Shown piece after piece: positions 1 through 7,975 of a stretch of DNA of 36,449 nt; the first letter of the stretch is position 1, and every line of letters starts with the position of its first letter. Location: contig CANSTU010000032.1 in the NCBI GenBank assembly GCA_947650005.1, forward strand, positions 1-36,449. Reading direction: 5' to 3'. The position numbers and the translations under genes are program-made. The notes below the pieces were generated by a model. The model had not been told where the DNA came from. It did no database searches and saw nothing but the letters and a program-made list of their open reading frames with translations. This DNA comes from an uncultured Lachnospiraceae bacterium (GTDB taxonomy: Bacteria > Bacillota > Clostridia > Lachnospirales > Lachnospiraceae).

Positions 1-109
1 CTCCCTGATTGAAATGCGCGCCTTGCGCGCAGACGGGAGCATGATTGAAAGAAAGCCCTTTCAATCTCCCTGATTGAAATACGCGCTTTGCGCGCAGATG
101 GGAGTAACT
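1..109 (+). repeat. Paired-hairpin 5'UTR repeat, locus A (upstream of mecA)
   Basis: Two GC-rich hairpin modules flank one AT-richer hairpin. The first module (1-39) is CTCCC, a TGATTGAAA spacer, the perfect stem TGCGCGC/GCGCGCA, then GACGGGAG. The middle hairpin pairs ATTGAAAG (44-51) with CTTTCAAT (58-65). The second module (66-104) repeats the first with small changes and ends in GGGAG (100-104), which is the Shine-Dalgarno sequence of mecA, 5 nt before its ATG. CTCCC at 66-70 can pair with this GGGAG. The element may extend left of the window. Related elements lie at 2538-2642, 19212-19490, 23489-23570 and 27875-27935. Confidence 0.85.
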
Positions 110-862
110 ATGAAAATTGAGAAAGTAAACGATCATCAGATTCGCTGTACTCTCACCAAAGCCGACTTGGCCGATCGGGAACTGAAGATCAGCGAGCTTG
201 CCTATGGCACGGAAAAAGCAAAAAACCTGTTTCGGGATATGATGCAGCAGGCCGCACAAAAATTTGGATTTGAAGCAGAAGATATCCCTCTTATGATAGA
301 AGCCATCCCTTTAAACTCCGATTGTATTGTCCTTATCATCACTAAGGTAGAGGATCCAGAGGAGCTGGATACACGTTTTTCCAAATTTGCCCCCAGTATC
401 CATGACGACGATTCTCTGGAAGATATGATTCAGGAACTGAGTGAAGGGGCGGATGATGTGCTGGATCTCTTTAAACGGATCCGTGAAAGCCGAACCACCC
501 TTGCAGGCGGACAGAAGGATAACACAGATGCAGCCGCTTCAGAAGGGACAGATGCTGATAAGCCGTTATCCCTTACACTGCTCTATTCCTTTTCCACGCT
601 GAATCATGTCATACGGCTGGCCCATGTGCTGGATGGTATCTACCATGGAAGCAACTTCCTCTACAAAGACAATACCTCAGGAAGGTATATCCTTTTGGTT
701 ACCAACGGCAGCCATACGCCTGAGGAATTCAACCGGCTTTGCAATTGCCTGTCTGAATATGGCCGCCAGGAAAAAAGCGTACCCGGCCAGGAAGCCTTTC
801 TGGAGGAACACTGTGAATTAATACTCGCTGGGAATGCCTTGCAGTCTTTGAACAAGGTCTAA
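110..862 (+). CDS. mecA: Adaptor protein MecA
   Basis: MecA is the cytosolic adaptor that brings substrates to the ClpC/ClpP protease in Firmicutes and was first known as a negative regulator of competence. The 250-residue product has the family N-terminus (MKIEKVNDHQIRCTLT), an acidic, low-complexity middle (about residues 85-155, rich in D/E/S), and a C-terminal ClpC-binding domain with aromatic-rich beta strands. This two-domain layout and length fit the family. The start at 110 is chosen because GGGAG sits 5 nt upstream and homologues begin with MKIEK; an upstream in-frame ATG at 74 lies inside the repeat hairpin and would add 12 repeat-encoded residues. A bidirectional terminator follows at 934-964. 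The upstream context is cut by the window edge. Confidence 0.93.
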   Translation: MKIEKVNDHQIRCTLTKADLADRELKISELAYGTEKAKNLFRDMMQQAAQKFGFEAEDIPLMIEAIPLNSDCIVLIITKVEDPEELDTRFSKFAPSIHDDDSLEDMIQELSEGADDVLDLFKRIRESRTTLAGGQKDNTDAAASEGTDADKPLSLTLLYSFSTLNHVIRLAHVLDGIYHGSNFLYKDNTSGRYILLVTNGSHTPEEFNRLCNCLSEYGRQEKSVPGQEAFLEEHCELILAGNALQSLNKV

Positions 863-933
863 TCCTTTGGATTCTATTTCGCCTTTTATGTAAACAAATG
901 CTTCCAAGTTCCATGTATCGGTTCATGGCAAAA

Positions 934-964
934 AAACAGGCGGCCAATTCCGTGCCGCCTGTTT
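934..964. terminator. Bidirectional hairpin terminator between mecA and the DUF1858 gene
   Basis: AAACAGGCGGC (934-944) pairs with GCCGCCTGTTT (954-964) around a 9-nt loop. A-rich sequence on the left and T-rich on the right let it end transcription of mecA (+) and of the convergent DUF1858 gene (-). Confidence 0.75.
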
Positions 965-1011
965 CGTGTTCAGTAAAGGTGCATATCTCCTTCAACTGCG
1001 GCTTCCGCCTT

Positions 1012-1203
1012 TTATACCGCTGTCACCGCCTTCATCAGTTCATCGATATCGATCCCATGAACCATTGCCGCCTCTTCCAGGCTCTCTCCCTGAGCTGAAG
1101 GGCATCCCAGGCAATGCATTCCCGCATTCATCAATACAGGAGCCACATCCGGGTTCATCCTGAGGATTTCCCCGATCGTCATTTCTTTGGTAATGTCAGC
1201 CAT
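1012..1203 (-). CDS. DUF1858 / hybrid-cluster-protein-associated redox disulfide domain protein
   Basis: This 63-residue protein consists of one DUF1858-type helical domain. It has the family pattern [28 protein letters not shown], written here only as landmarks: an N-terminal TIGEIL helix, the NPDVAPVL turn, then HCLGCP with a CxxC pair at about residues 31-34, then ESLEEAA. In this family the CxxC pair is thought to form a redox-active disulfide, and the domain is often found near hybrid cluster (prismane) proteins or fused to redox enzymes; its biochemical role is not settled. A strong AAGGAGGT site lies 7 nt before the ATG. It is a stand-alone gene convergent with mecA. Close to the ferredoxin gene, but no shared operon is visible because the two are divergent. 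Confidence 0.88.
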   Translation of the reverse strand: MADITKEMTIGEILRMNPDVAPVLMNAGMHCLGCPSAQGESLEEAAMVHGIDIDELMKAVTAV

Positions 1204-1608
1204 TTTGCCAACCTCCTTTTCTTATGAAAACTTCAGCCGTATACACAACTGTCCAGTTCAGTATAATACTTTTCCCACAAATGTTCAAGCTATGCAGCTG
1301 CCCAATCCATTGCAACATCTTATTAATTTACATTTCTTCCCATGCCGGGACGCCGTGCAGAGAGGAATATGCCAGGAGGAGCCGTGGAAGCGCCTAATCA
1401 CAGCAATCAAATGAACGGTCCATTTCCCTTTAAAGGACGCGGCCTGCAGGATCACAGAATGGAGATTTTGGGCCTTCGAAAAATGGTATCTGTGTTTTCT
1501 AAAAAGTACAAAAAAATAACAGGATTACCGGAAAAAAATCTTGTACAAAACTCGTTTCTATATTAGAATAGTTATTGATAATTAACTATCGCAAAGGAGG
1601 ATTTTATT
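1204..1608. other. Intergenic region between DUF1858 and ferredoxin genes
   Basis: About 405 bp without a convincing gene. It must carry the divergent promoters. Only the ferredoxin promoter (1541-1569) is recognisable. Short open frames here have no ribosome binding site and no recognisable sequence. Confidence 0.6.
1541..1569 (+). promoter_or_regulatory. Sigma-A-type promoter of the ferredoxin gene
   Basis: TTGTAC (-35, 1541-1546), a 17-bp spacer, and TAGAAT (-10, 1564-1569). The start codon of the ferredoxin follows 40 bp downstream with GGAGG at 1596-1600. Confidence 0.6.
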
Positions 1609-1779
1609 ATGGCATATGTAATCAGTGATGCTTGTGTAAGCTGCGGAACCTGCGAAGGACAGTGCCCTGTCGGCGCTATCTCCGCTGGTGACGGACAGTA
1701 CGTGATCGATGCGAATACCTGTATTGAATGTGGTTCCTGTGCAGGAGCCTGCCCTACAGGCGCTATCTCCCAGGGTTAA
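1609..1779 (+). CDS. 2[4Fe-4S] ferredoxin
   Basis: A 56-residue clostridial-type bacterial ferredoxin, a soluble low-potential electron carrier. It shows two pseudo-symmetric halves, each with CxxCxxC and a CP pair: CVSCGTCEGQCP (about residues 9-20) and CIECGSCAGACP (about 38-49). All eight cluster-ligand cysteines are present. Length and acidic composition match the classical clostridial ferredoxins of about 55 residues. GGAGG lies 8 nt before the ATG. The gene is monocistronic, with its own promoter at 1541-1569 and a terminator at 1855-1893. The redox partner cannot be told from the neighbours. Confidence 0.95.
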   Translation: MAYVISDACVSCGTCEGQCPVGAISAGDGQYVIDANTCIECGSCAGACPTGAISQG

Positions 1780-1854
1780 TCAGTCCGCGGTGCGGCGTCT
1801 CTTTGGGGAAATATTCCAGAAAACATAGGAAACATGTGCTGCTAAGCGCACGCG

Positions 1855-1893
1855 GAAAGAAGCATTCACATAGGCGAATGCTTCTTTCTTTTT
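1855..1893. terminator. Bidirectional terminator, ferredoxin / MerR gene
   Basis: GAAAGAAGCATTC (1855-1867) pairs perfectly with GAATGCTTCTTTC (1876-1888), followed by a T run on the plus strand and preceded by A-rich sequence for the minus strand. The left arm overlaps the stop codon of the MerR gene. Confidence 0.8.
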
Positions 1894-2537
1894 CCAAACA
1901 CCGATCCAACCCTCTTTTTATCTGCCGATGCTGCCTGTGCTTGTGCTTCTCCTGTTTCCTTTTTTCTACGTTCCCAGATTCCAGTCTTTTTTCTGCTGTA
2001 TTCCCTCAGTTTCTCATCCAGTTTTCGAAAATGTTCTTCTTCCCGCTCCATCCGTTCCTGATCCCGCTTGCGATTTTCCTCGTCCTGCGCCCGGAACTGG
2101 TAATCCAGCTCCTTCAAAATTGTTTCCCTTATTTCCCGGGTCATTTCCTTGTTATTTTCCCGTACAGCCTGAGATATCAGATTATGAAGGAGCATCTGAA
2201 GGCGAGCCCCCTTATCCCCTTCGGAAGGCCCAGGGGCAAGCTGTCCCTCTTCTCCAGCGATCTCTCTGCTCTGCAGCGGCACCATTACCTGCATGCTGCT
2301 GTCCGTTAACACCGTACGGATTGCTTTAAGCTGCAGCCCCTGTTCTTTCATTTTTTTGATTTCGCGGAACTGTTCCACATCTTCGCTGGTGTAATACCGA
2401 TGTCCCAATTCGTTCCTGCGTATGGGAAGTTTCAATTCCTCCTCCCAATAACGTAGCACATGGCTCTCCACTCCCACAAGCCTGGCCGTTTCCGAAATAA
2501 GATATTTTTCTTCTGTCTGACTCTTTTCCATACTCAT
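1866..2537 (-). CDS. MerR-family transcriptional regulator with long coiled-coil tail
   Basis: A 223-residue DNA-binding protein. Residues about 12-80 form the MerR winged helix: YLISETARLVGVESHVLRYWE (helix-turn-helix), then the wing with GHRYYTSEDVEQF and the helix REIKKMKEQGLQLKAI. After a variable stretch, residues about 125-210 are highly charged (repeated E/R/K, such as EEENRKRDQERMEREEE) and likely form a coiled coil for dimerisation. No metal- or drug-binding domain is visible, so the signal sensed is unknown. The start at 2537 is supported by AGGAG 5 nt upstream; that site is the 3' end of hairpin repeat locus B. A second ATG two codons later is possible. It follows dnaB on the same strand but a terminator-like hairpin (2655-2684) separates them. 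Confidence 0.85.
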   Translation of the reverse strand: MSMEKSQTEEKYLISETARLVGVESHVLRYWEEELKLPIRRNELGHRYYTSEDVEQFREIKKMKEQGLQLKAIRTVLTDSSMQVMVPLQSREIAGEEGQLAPGPSEGDKGARLQMLLHNLISQAVRENNKEMTREIRETILKELDYQFRAQDEENRKRDQERMEREEEHFRKLDEKLREYSRKKTGIWERRKKETGEAQAQAASADKKRVGSVFGKRKKHSPM

Positions 2538-2642
2538 ATCCGCTCCTATCTGTCCGCTTTTGCGGGCGCTCGAATCAAGGGAGTTGAAAGCGCCTTTCTT
2601 TCAACTTTGCTCCTATCCGCCCGCTTTTGCGGGCGCTCAAAT
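2538..2642 (-). repeat. Paired-hairpin 5'UTR repeat, locus B (upstream of the MerR gene)
   Basis: Read on the minus strand: a GC-rich hairpin GCGCCCGC/GCGGGCG-type ending in AGGAGCA, then GTTGAAAG/CTTTCAAC (2583-2590 with 2598-2605), then CTCCCTTGATTCGAG, a second GCCCGC-AAAA-GCGG hairpin and AGGAG (2543-2547) serving as the Shine-Dalgarno site 5 nt before ATG. Same architecture as the loci at 1-109 and 23489-23570, with different GC-stem sequence. Confidence 0.85.
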
Positions 2643-2654
2643 TCCTGAAAATAA

Positions 2655-2684
2655 AAAGAGGCCCCACGCAAATGAGTCCTCTTT
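2655..2684 (-). terminator. Terminator after dnaB
   Basis: On the minus strand, AAAGAGG and CCTCTTT (plus-strand arms 2655-2661 and 2678-2684) form a stem followed by a run of Ts (A-rich 2651-2657 on the plus strand). It ends the gdpP-rplI-dnaB transcript 43 bp past the dnaB stop. Confidence 0.65.
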
Positions 2685-2726
2685 CGTAATATCATGTTTT
2701 GGGACGATGATCATCCAACCACATCC

Positions 2727-4067
2727 CTATCTTTCCAAATTGGCAAATTTCGTGAATTCAGGCAACCATACCAGGTCAATGGTGCCGATCGGCCCGTTTC
2801 TCTGTTTCGCTATGTTGATCTCGGCAATTCCCTTTTTCTCCGTGTCCGGGTTGTAATAATCATCCCTGTAAATGAACATGACCACATCCGCGTCCTGTTC
2901 GATGGCGCCAGATTCGCGCAAATCCGAAAGCATGGGCCGATGATCCGGGCGCTGCTCCACGGCACGGCTAAGCTGCGAAAGGGCCAATACCGGAACCTGC
3001 AGTTCCCGGGCAATCGCTTTAAGGGATCTGGAAATATCGGAAATTTCCTGCTGCCTGGAGTCAGTTCCCCTCCCGCTTCCCGACATCAGCTGGAGATAGT
3101 CTATTATCACCATCTTTAAATCCATTTCCAGCTTAAATTTACGGCATTTAGAACGTAGTTCCGGAACGCTGATACCTGGGGTATCATCAATGATCAGATT
3201 TGACTGACCGATCATCCCTGCGCTTTCGATCAGCTTTTCCCATTCGTTATCCGATAGGTTCCCTGTACGAAGATGCTGGGAATCCACCTTGGATTCCATG
3301 GCGAACAACCGATTTACCAGTTGCTCCTTGCTCATTTCCAGACTGAATATGGCCACGCATTCCCGGGAACGGAATGCCACATACTCCGCAATATTCAGCA
3401 CGAACGCCGTCTTTCCCATGGAAGGCCTGGCAGCGATCAACACCAGATCAGAGGGCTGCATACCCGCAGTTCTGTAGTCCAGATCAATAAAGCCCGTAGC
3501 GATTCCGGTTACATTCCCATCGCTATGGGAAGCTTTCTCAATCTTATCCATGGCATTCATTACCACTTCCCGGATCGGCACGAAATCTCCGGTATTCCTG
3601 CGTTGGATCAGATCGAACACCCGCTTCTCCGTATCCTCCAGAAGCGCTTCCATGCTGTCCTTTCCCGCATAGCAGTTGTTTGTGATCTCTTCCATCAGAC
3701 GGATCAGACGCCGCAGCACGGCCTTTTCCGCCACAATGTTGGCATAGTATTTGATGTTGGCAGAGGTTGGAACGGCCACCAAAAGCTCCCTGATGAATTC
3801 CAGACTGGCGACTTCCGGCGGGACATCCTTTTCCTTCAGACGGTTCTGCAGAGTGACCAGATCCACCGGCTGTCCCTGGTCATTGAGCTCCACCATAGAA
3901 TCAAAAACCACTCCATAGGATTTATTATAAAAATCTTCTCCGGTGACCGACTCCGAAGCGATCACAATGGCTTCTCTATCCATGATCATAGAACCGATCA
4001 CCGACTGCTCCGCTTCCATACTATGGGGCAGTACTCTCTTTAAAACAGCCTCGTCCATCGATGTCAT
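2727..4067 (-). CDS. dnaB: Replicative DNA helicase DnaB
   Basis: DnaB is the hexameric ATP-driven helicase that unwinds the replication fork. The 446-residue product has the N-terminal helical domain (about 10-110: LPHSMEAEQSVIGSM, typical DnaB start), a linker, and the RecA-like C-terminal domain. Walker A is ARPSMGKT (about residue 212-219), with SLEMSKEQL, the Walker B-like MVIIDYLQLMS, QLSRAVEQR and the C-terminal DLVWLPEFTKF. Length is standard. The start is placed at 4067 because an AGGGG site lies 8 nt upstream; a GTG at 4106 in the same frame lacks a ribosome binding site, and an ATG three codons further in (4058) is also possible. It is the last gene of the gdpP-rplI-dnaB cluster, an order common in Firmicutes. 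No intein is seen. Confidence 0.95.
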   Translation of the reverse strand: MTSMDEAVLKRVLPHSMEAEQSVIGSMIMDREAIVIASESVTGEDFYNKSYGVVFDSMVELNDQGQPVDLVTLQNRLKEKDVPPEVASLEFIRELLVAVPTSANIKYYANIVAEKAVLRRLIRLMEEITNNCYAGKDSMEALLEDTEKRVFDLIQRRNTGDFVPIREVVMNAMDKIEKASHSDGNVTGIATGFIDLDYRTAGMQPSDLVLIAARPSMGKTAFVLNIAEYVAFRSRECVAIFSLEMSKEQLVNRLFAMESKVDSQHLRTGNLSDNEWEKLIESAGMIGQSNLIIDDTPGISVPELRSKCRKFKLEMDLKMVIIDYLQLMSGSGRGTDSRQQEISDISRSLKAIARELQVPVLALSQLSRAVEQRPDHRPMLSDLRESGAIEQDADVVMFIYRDDYYNPDTEKKGIAEINIAKQRNGPIGTIDLVWLPEFTKFANLER

Positions 4068-4179
4068 CCGTATACCCCTGTGTATCGCAGGCTGCGCCTG
4101 AGACACCGTACCAATAGAGAGTTCGGAAGTCTCCCTCCAAACTTATCTTCTTTCCGTTTCAATCCCAATCTTGTGTACT

Positions 4180-4623
4180 CTATTCTTCAACCTTGACCTT
4201 CAGTTTTCCCGTCACCTGGGGATGAAGACGCACCGGGACATCATAAGTTCCATAAGCTTTTATTCCGTCGGTTAACTGAATTTTTTTCTTATCGATCTCC
4301 AAACCGCACTGTTCTTTAAAAGCAGCGGCGATTTCTTTAGAAGAAACGGAACCAAAGACCCGGCCGCCTTCTCCAGCTTTCATCTTGATGACCACGAACT
4401 TATTTTCCAGTTCCTTTGCAAAGGCCTGAGCTGCTTCCAGAATCTCCTTTGCTTTTTTCTCTTCGTTCGCATGTTGCAGCTTCAGGTCGTTCAAGTTCTT
4501 CCCTGTCGCTTCCACCCCCACCTTTTTAGGGAGAATGTAATTTCTGGCGTATCCGTCGTTTACATTGACCACTTCCCCTTTTTTCCCAAGGCTCTTTACA
4601 TCTTCCAGTAAAATCACTTTCAT
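4180..4623 (-). CDS. rplI: 50S ribosomal protein L9
   Basis: L9 binds 23S rRNA near the base of the L1 stalk. The 147-residue protein shows the signature of the N-terminal domain (MKVILLEDVKSLGKKGEVVNVNDGYARNYI, here quoted as landmarks VKSLGKKGEVV and GYARNYILP), the long connecting helix (about 45-78, rich in K/E/A), and a C-terminal domain with RVFGSVSSKEIAAAF. Length matches the family. The ATG overlaps the gdpP stop by 4 nt (ATGA), so translation is probably coupled to the upstream gene; GAGGAAGG lies inside the end of gdpP. Confidence 0.97.
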   Translation of the reverse strand: MKVILLEDVKSLGKKGEVVNVNDGYARNYILPKKVGVEATGKNLNDLKLQHANEEKKAKEILEAAQAFAKELENKFVVIKMKAGEGGRVFGSVSSKEIAAAFKEQCGLEIDKKKIQLTDGIKAYGTYDVPVRLHPQVTGKLKVKVEE

Positions 4624-6674
4624 TGTCTCAATTCACCTTCCTCTATCATTTTATCCAGTGTTTCCTTGATTCGCCTGATCACTTCCGACGGCTGGGCATT
4701 GTCCACCTGACAACCTGCCACGCTCATGTGGCCTCCGCCGCCCATCCGCTCCATAATCACCTGCACATTGACTTCATCTATAGAGCGGGCGCTGATATAG
4801 ACACGCCCCTGATACTCCGTCAGCACAAAGCTGGCGCGCACCCCCTTCATGTTGAGCAGCTCATTGGCCGCCTGGGCGCCTACGATCGTCGGACTCTGCA
4901 GCCCTTCGCTTCTGCATACGGATACTGCGTAATACTCCCGGTAAATTTCCGCCTGGCTCACCGCATCCGCCTTGGCCTTATATTCTGCCGCATTCTCTCG
5001 GAAGAGCTTGCGTACCCGCGTTACATCAGCGCCGTTGCGCCGCAGGAAAGCTGCTGCCTCAAAGGTACGGACGCCTGTTTTCGTCATAAAATTATCGGTA
5101 TCGATCACAATGCCGGAATACATGCAGTCCGCTTCCTCACCCCTGATGCGTACCCCGTCATTGATATACTGCAAAATTTCGGATACCATCTCACAGGCGG
5201 ACGAAGCATAGGCCTCCACATAGGACAGCGTGGCATTCTCAATGGTCTCCGTCCCCTGCCTGTGATGGTCCAACACCACAATCGATTTACAAATCTTTAA
5301 GAGCTCTGGGCACTCGGTAATGCTGGGTTTATTCACATCCACCACCACCAACACCGTATTGCTCCCTGCCATCTCTATAGCCTGCTGGCTGCGCAGGAAC
5401 ATATCCGGCTCATATTCCCTGTTGTTCTGGAACATCTCGATTAACGGCTGGACGGAAGTGGTAATATCGTTGATTACGATCTGCGCCCGGCGCTCCAGTG
5501 CCTTTGCAATCCGGTAGATCCCAATGGCCGCGCCAAAGCTGTCCACGTCGGCCATACGATGGCCCATGATCAGGATCCGATCCTTACTGGTGATGATCTC
5601 GCTGAGGGCGTGGGCCTTCACACGCGCTTTTACCCTGGTGTTCTTCTCCACCTGATGGCTCTTTCCGCCATAGTAACTGATCTGCTCCGGCGTTTTCACC
5701 ACAGCCTGATCCCCGCCGCGGCCCAAAGCCAGGTCGATTGCCGTTCTCGAGAATTCATAGTTCTGGGAATAGCTCAGACCATCCAGCCCGATTCCTACGC
5801 TTATCGTCACAGCCATTTCGTTCCCGATATTCACCGTTTTCACATCATCCAGGATCTCAAAACGCTTCTCGCCCATCTGCGCTACGGCCTTTTTCCGCAG
5901 GATCGCCAGATACTTGTCCTTCTCCATCTTCTTACAGATTCCATCAAAGCAGGCCACATATTTATTGATCTTTCTTTCGATCAGGGCGGTTAGCAGAGAA
6001 CGCCTCACCTCTTCCACGCTTTCCAACGCTTCATCATAATTGTCAAGATAAATCAGTCCCACCGCCAAGGATTGGTCATCGTTTTCCTTCAAAGCAATTT
6101 TCAACGCCGTCTCGTCAAACAGGCACATGGCGAACAGACAGCCCTGATATTCTTCTTCCCCTATGATATCACTGTCATCAGCCATCTCGCGCAGGGAAAT
6201 TCTGGTGAATTTCGCAACAAATTCGCTATTCTCATGGGAAATTTCAAATTCACACACGCCCTCCTCCTCCGAAGGGAGCCTGTCCTTTGTAACCGATGAA
6301 AAAAAAGACGTAATGGATTTCCTCACTGCCTTCTCGTTATGTATGGCCTGAGAAAATGCCTCATTGTACCAGATGATCTTTCCATCCTCATCCAGCAAGG
6401 TATAGGGAACATCCAGTTCCTTCAAAAGCTCCTTCTGTATCTGCCCATACTGTGTGGCAAAGCTCACCAGTTCGTTGATAATAATGGGCCTATTATAAAA
6501 CATTAAATAGAGAATCATTCCAAAGTAAAAAACCAAAAAGCAAGTCAGCAAAAACCCCGCCTGCAGATCCAGAAAATAAACCCCCAGATCCACCAACAGA
6601 AGCATTAATCCCAGATACAGGGAAACCTGCATGTAGATTCTCAACCGCCCTTTCAGCTTCACTCTTTTTTTCAT
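4620..6674 (-). CDS. gdpP: Cyclic-di-AMP phosphodiesterase GdpP (DHH family)
   Basis: GdpP hydrolyses cyclic di-AMP to pApA and so helps set osmolyte and cell-wall homeostasis. The 684-residue membrane protein has two N-terminal transmembrane helices (about 13-35 and 38-60), a PAS-like sensor domain (about 85-145), a degenerate GGDEF domain (about 200-325, no GGDEF active-site motif), and a DHH/DHHA1 module: MGHRMADVDSFGAA (about 370-383), VVLDHHRQG with the DHH triad (about 469-471), and a C-terminal GGGGHMSVAG. Start: ATG at 6674 begins MKKRVKL; its AGGAAAGG site is about 12 nt away, which is long. In-frame ATGs at 6728 and 6716 lie just downstream of the predicted promoter and remain possible. 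First gene of the operon with rplI and dnaB. Confidence 0.95.
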   Translation of the reverse strand: MKKRVKLKGRLRIYMQVSLYLGLMLLLVDLGVYFLDLQAGFLLTCFLVFYFGMILYLMFYNRPIIINELVSFATQYGQIQKELLKELDVPYTLLDEDGKIIWYNEAFSQAIHNEKAVRKSITSFFSSVTKDRLPSEEEGVCEFEISHENSEFVAKFTRISLREMADDSDIIGEEEYQGCLFAMCLFDETALKIALKENDDQSLAVGLIYLDNYDEALESVEEVRRSLLTALIERKINKYVACFDGICKKMEKDKYLAILRKKAVAQMGEKRFEILDDVKTVNIGNEMAVTISVGIGLDGLSYSQNYEFSRTAIDLALGRGGDQAVVKTPEQISYYGGKSHQVEKNTRVKARVKAHALSEIITSKDRILIMGHRMADVDSFGAAIGIYRIAKALERRAQIVINDITTSVQPLIEMFQNNREYEPDMFLRSQQAIEMAGSNTVLVVVDVNKPSITECPELLKICKSIVVLDHHRQGTETIENATLSYVEAYASSACEMVSEILQYINDGVRIRGEEADCMYSGIVIDTDNFMTKTGVRTFEAAAFLRRNGADVTRVRKLFRENAAEYKAKADAVSQAEIYREYYAVSVCRSEGLQSPTIVGAQAANELLNMKGVRASFVLTEYQGRVYISARSIDEVNVQVIMERMGGGGHMSVAGCQVDNAQPSEVIRRIKETLDKMIEEGELRQ

Positions 6675-6750
6675 GGCTATACCATGCCTTTCCTGTTGTA
6701 GGCGTCGCCCCAGCATGCCGCGCAGCATCGGGAATTATACGGCTTTTGCC

Positions 6751-6779
6751 ATTATACCATTTTTTTGACAATAAGCCAA
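6751..6779 (-). promoter_or_regulatory. Promoter of the gdpP-rplI-dnaB operon
   Basis: On the minus strand, TTGGCT (-35, 6774-6779), a 17-bp spacer and a perfect TATAAT (-10, 6751-6756). Transcription would start near 6744, upstream of all candidate gdpP starts. Confidence 0.7.
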
Positions 6780-6977
6780 TAGTTTCCTTCTGCGAGTATG
6801 CGACACAATCTGCCAAAAGCCAACAAATAAGCGGTCTGTAACTGCTATGGAAGGGGGCGGGGAAGGGCACCCCGGCCAGAGGGAACACCCAAAAACGCCT
6901 CGTCCGTCCCGAAATGCCCCGCTTTGCACACGCTCCCCCATCCTACGCACCTATGGCATTCTCTCAATTCAATACAA

Positions 6978-7027
6978 GAAACCCTCCCACGCCGGAGAGA
7001 TGAGCTCAATCCACGTGGAAGGGTTTC
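6978..7027 (-). terminator. Terminator of the rpsF-ssb-rpsR operon
   Basis: On the minus strand GAAACCCTTCCACG (arm 7014-7027) pairs with CGTGGGAGGGTTTC (arm 6978-6991) with one G-U pair and a 22-nt loop. It lies 29 bp after the rpsR stop. The T tract is weak, so termination strength is uncertain. Confidence 0.6.
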
Positions 7028-7056
7028 ATTCAATAATGACTGGTTTTCAGACTATC

Positions 7057-7320
7057 TTATTCAGCCACATAAGGCATCAAGGAAAGATGACGAGCGCGCT
7101 TGATCGCCACGGTAAGGGCTCTCTGGTGCTTTGCGCAGTTGCCGGTGATCCGCCTGGGCAGAATCTTACCCCTCTCGGATACATACCTCTTCAGCTTATT
7201 CACGTCCTTATAATCGATCACATTATCCTTGCCGCAGAACACACAAACTTTTTTCCTTCTGCGCACGCCGCCCCTTCTCTTCATCGGAGCATCCGTCTTT
7301 TCTGCTTTATTATAAGCCAT
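7057..7320 (-). CDS. rpsR: 30S ribosomal protein S18
   Basis: S18 binds 16S rRNA in the platform as a heterodimer with S6. The 87-residue protein has the basic N-terminus, the core signature ([53 protein letters not shown]). It is the zinc-ribbon-like form with cysteines in CVFCGK and GNCAKH. AGGAGG lies 7 nt before the start. Last gene of the rpsF-ssb-rpsR operon, the standard bacterial order. Confidence 0.97.
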   Translation of the reverse strand: MAYNKAEKTDAPMKRRGGVRRRKKVCVFCGKDNVIDYKDVNKLKRYVSERGKILPRRITGNCAKHQRALTVAIKRARHLSLMPYVAE

Positions 7321-7457
7321 AATTTTGCCTCCTATCTGAAAATGAATCCCGAATACGAACTACCTATACCCATCTGTGCGCAAGGTACGTACTCAAATCA
7401 GGAAGATCGATACAAAATACCAATCTTGTCCCACCATGGGACAGCTTCCCTTCCCCG

Positions 7458-7916
7458 TTAATTAAACGGCAGCTCTTCGTCAATCCCGTCCGGGATATTC
7501 ATGAAGCCATCCCCAGGCGCGCTTGGCTCAGGTCTGGACATCGGTGCGGAATATCCACCGGAATAGCCCCCGTCGCCATTTCCGGCCGCATTCTTGCTCT
7601 CAGCAAACTCCTGATCGTCCACGATCACGTCGGTTGTATAGACCTTCACGCCGTCCTTGTTCACATAGCTGCCCGTCTGGATCCTTCCTGTGACAGCGAT
7701 TTTGATTCCCTTACGCAGATATCTTTCAGCGAATTCCGCACTTTTTCCGAAAGCCACACAGCTAATAAAATCCGCTGTTGCCCCGTCGCTGCTGTTGCGG
7801 GTAAACCTGCGATCCACAGCCAGTGTATATCTGGCAATCGCCGTGGAATTTTCCCCCTGGGAATATCTTACTTCCGGATCCCTGGTCAAACGTCCCATAA
7901 GAATTGCTCTATTCAT
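7458..7916 (-). CDS. ssb: Single-stranded DNA-binding protein
   Basis: SSB coats single-stranded DNA during replication, repair and recombination. The 152-residue protein starts with the OB fold (MNRAILMGRLTRDPEVRYSQ, VAFGKSAEFAERYLRKG, VTGRIQTGSY), followed by a Gly/Ser/Pro-rich flexible linker (about 115-142) and an acidic tip ending in DEELPFN. The tip resembles the usual DDDIPF protein-docking peptide but is followed by one extra residue. AGGAGG lies 5 nt upstream. It sits between rpsF and rpsR as in most bacteria. Confidence 0.96.
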   Translation of the reverse strand: MNRAILMGRLTRDPEVRYSQGENSTAIARYTLAVDRRFTRNSSDGATADFISCVAFGKSAEFAERYLRKGIKIAVTGRIQTGSYVNKDGVKVYTTDVIVDDQEFAESKNAAGNGDGGYSGGYSAPMSRPEPSAPGDGFMNIPDGIDEELPFN

Positions 7917-7975
7917 ATTACCTCCTGTACTGCGAAAGCACGCTCAGTACAATCCGGGAAACGCAACCATTCCGA

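Noticed and set aside
1-109. Possible CRISPR array from the two near-identical 39-bp modules
   Set aside because: Only two copies, internal hairpins, spacer itself a hairpin related to other loci, no cas genes; it fits the 5'UTR repeat family.
3273-4043. Long plus-strand frame opposite dnaB (256 codons), and similar frames opposite gdpP, helD and GH78
   Set aside because: Antisense shadows of strongly conserved genes; no ribosome sites and biased composition.
6780-6977. Possible small RNA gene between the gdpP promoter and the rpsR terminator
   Set aside because: The stretch is G/C-rich with some pairing, but no promoter-terminator pair or known RNA structure could be recognised.
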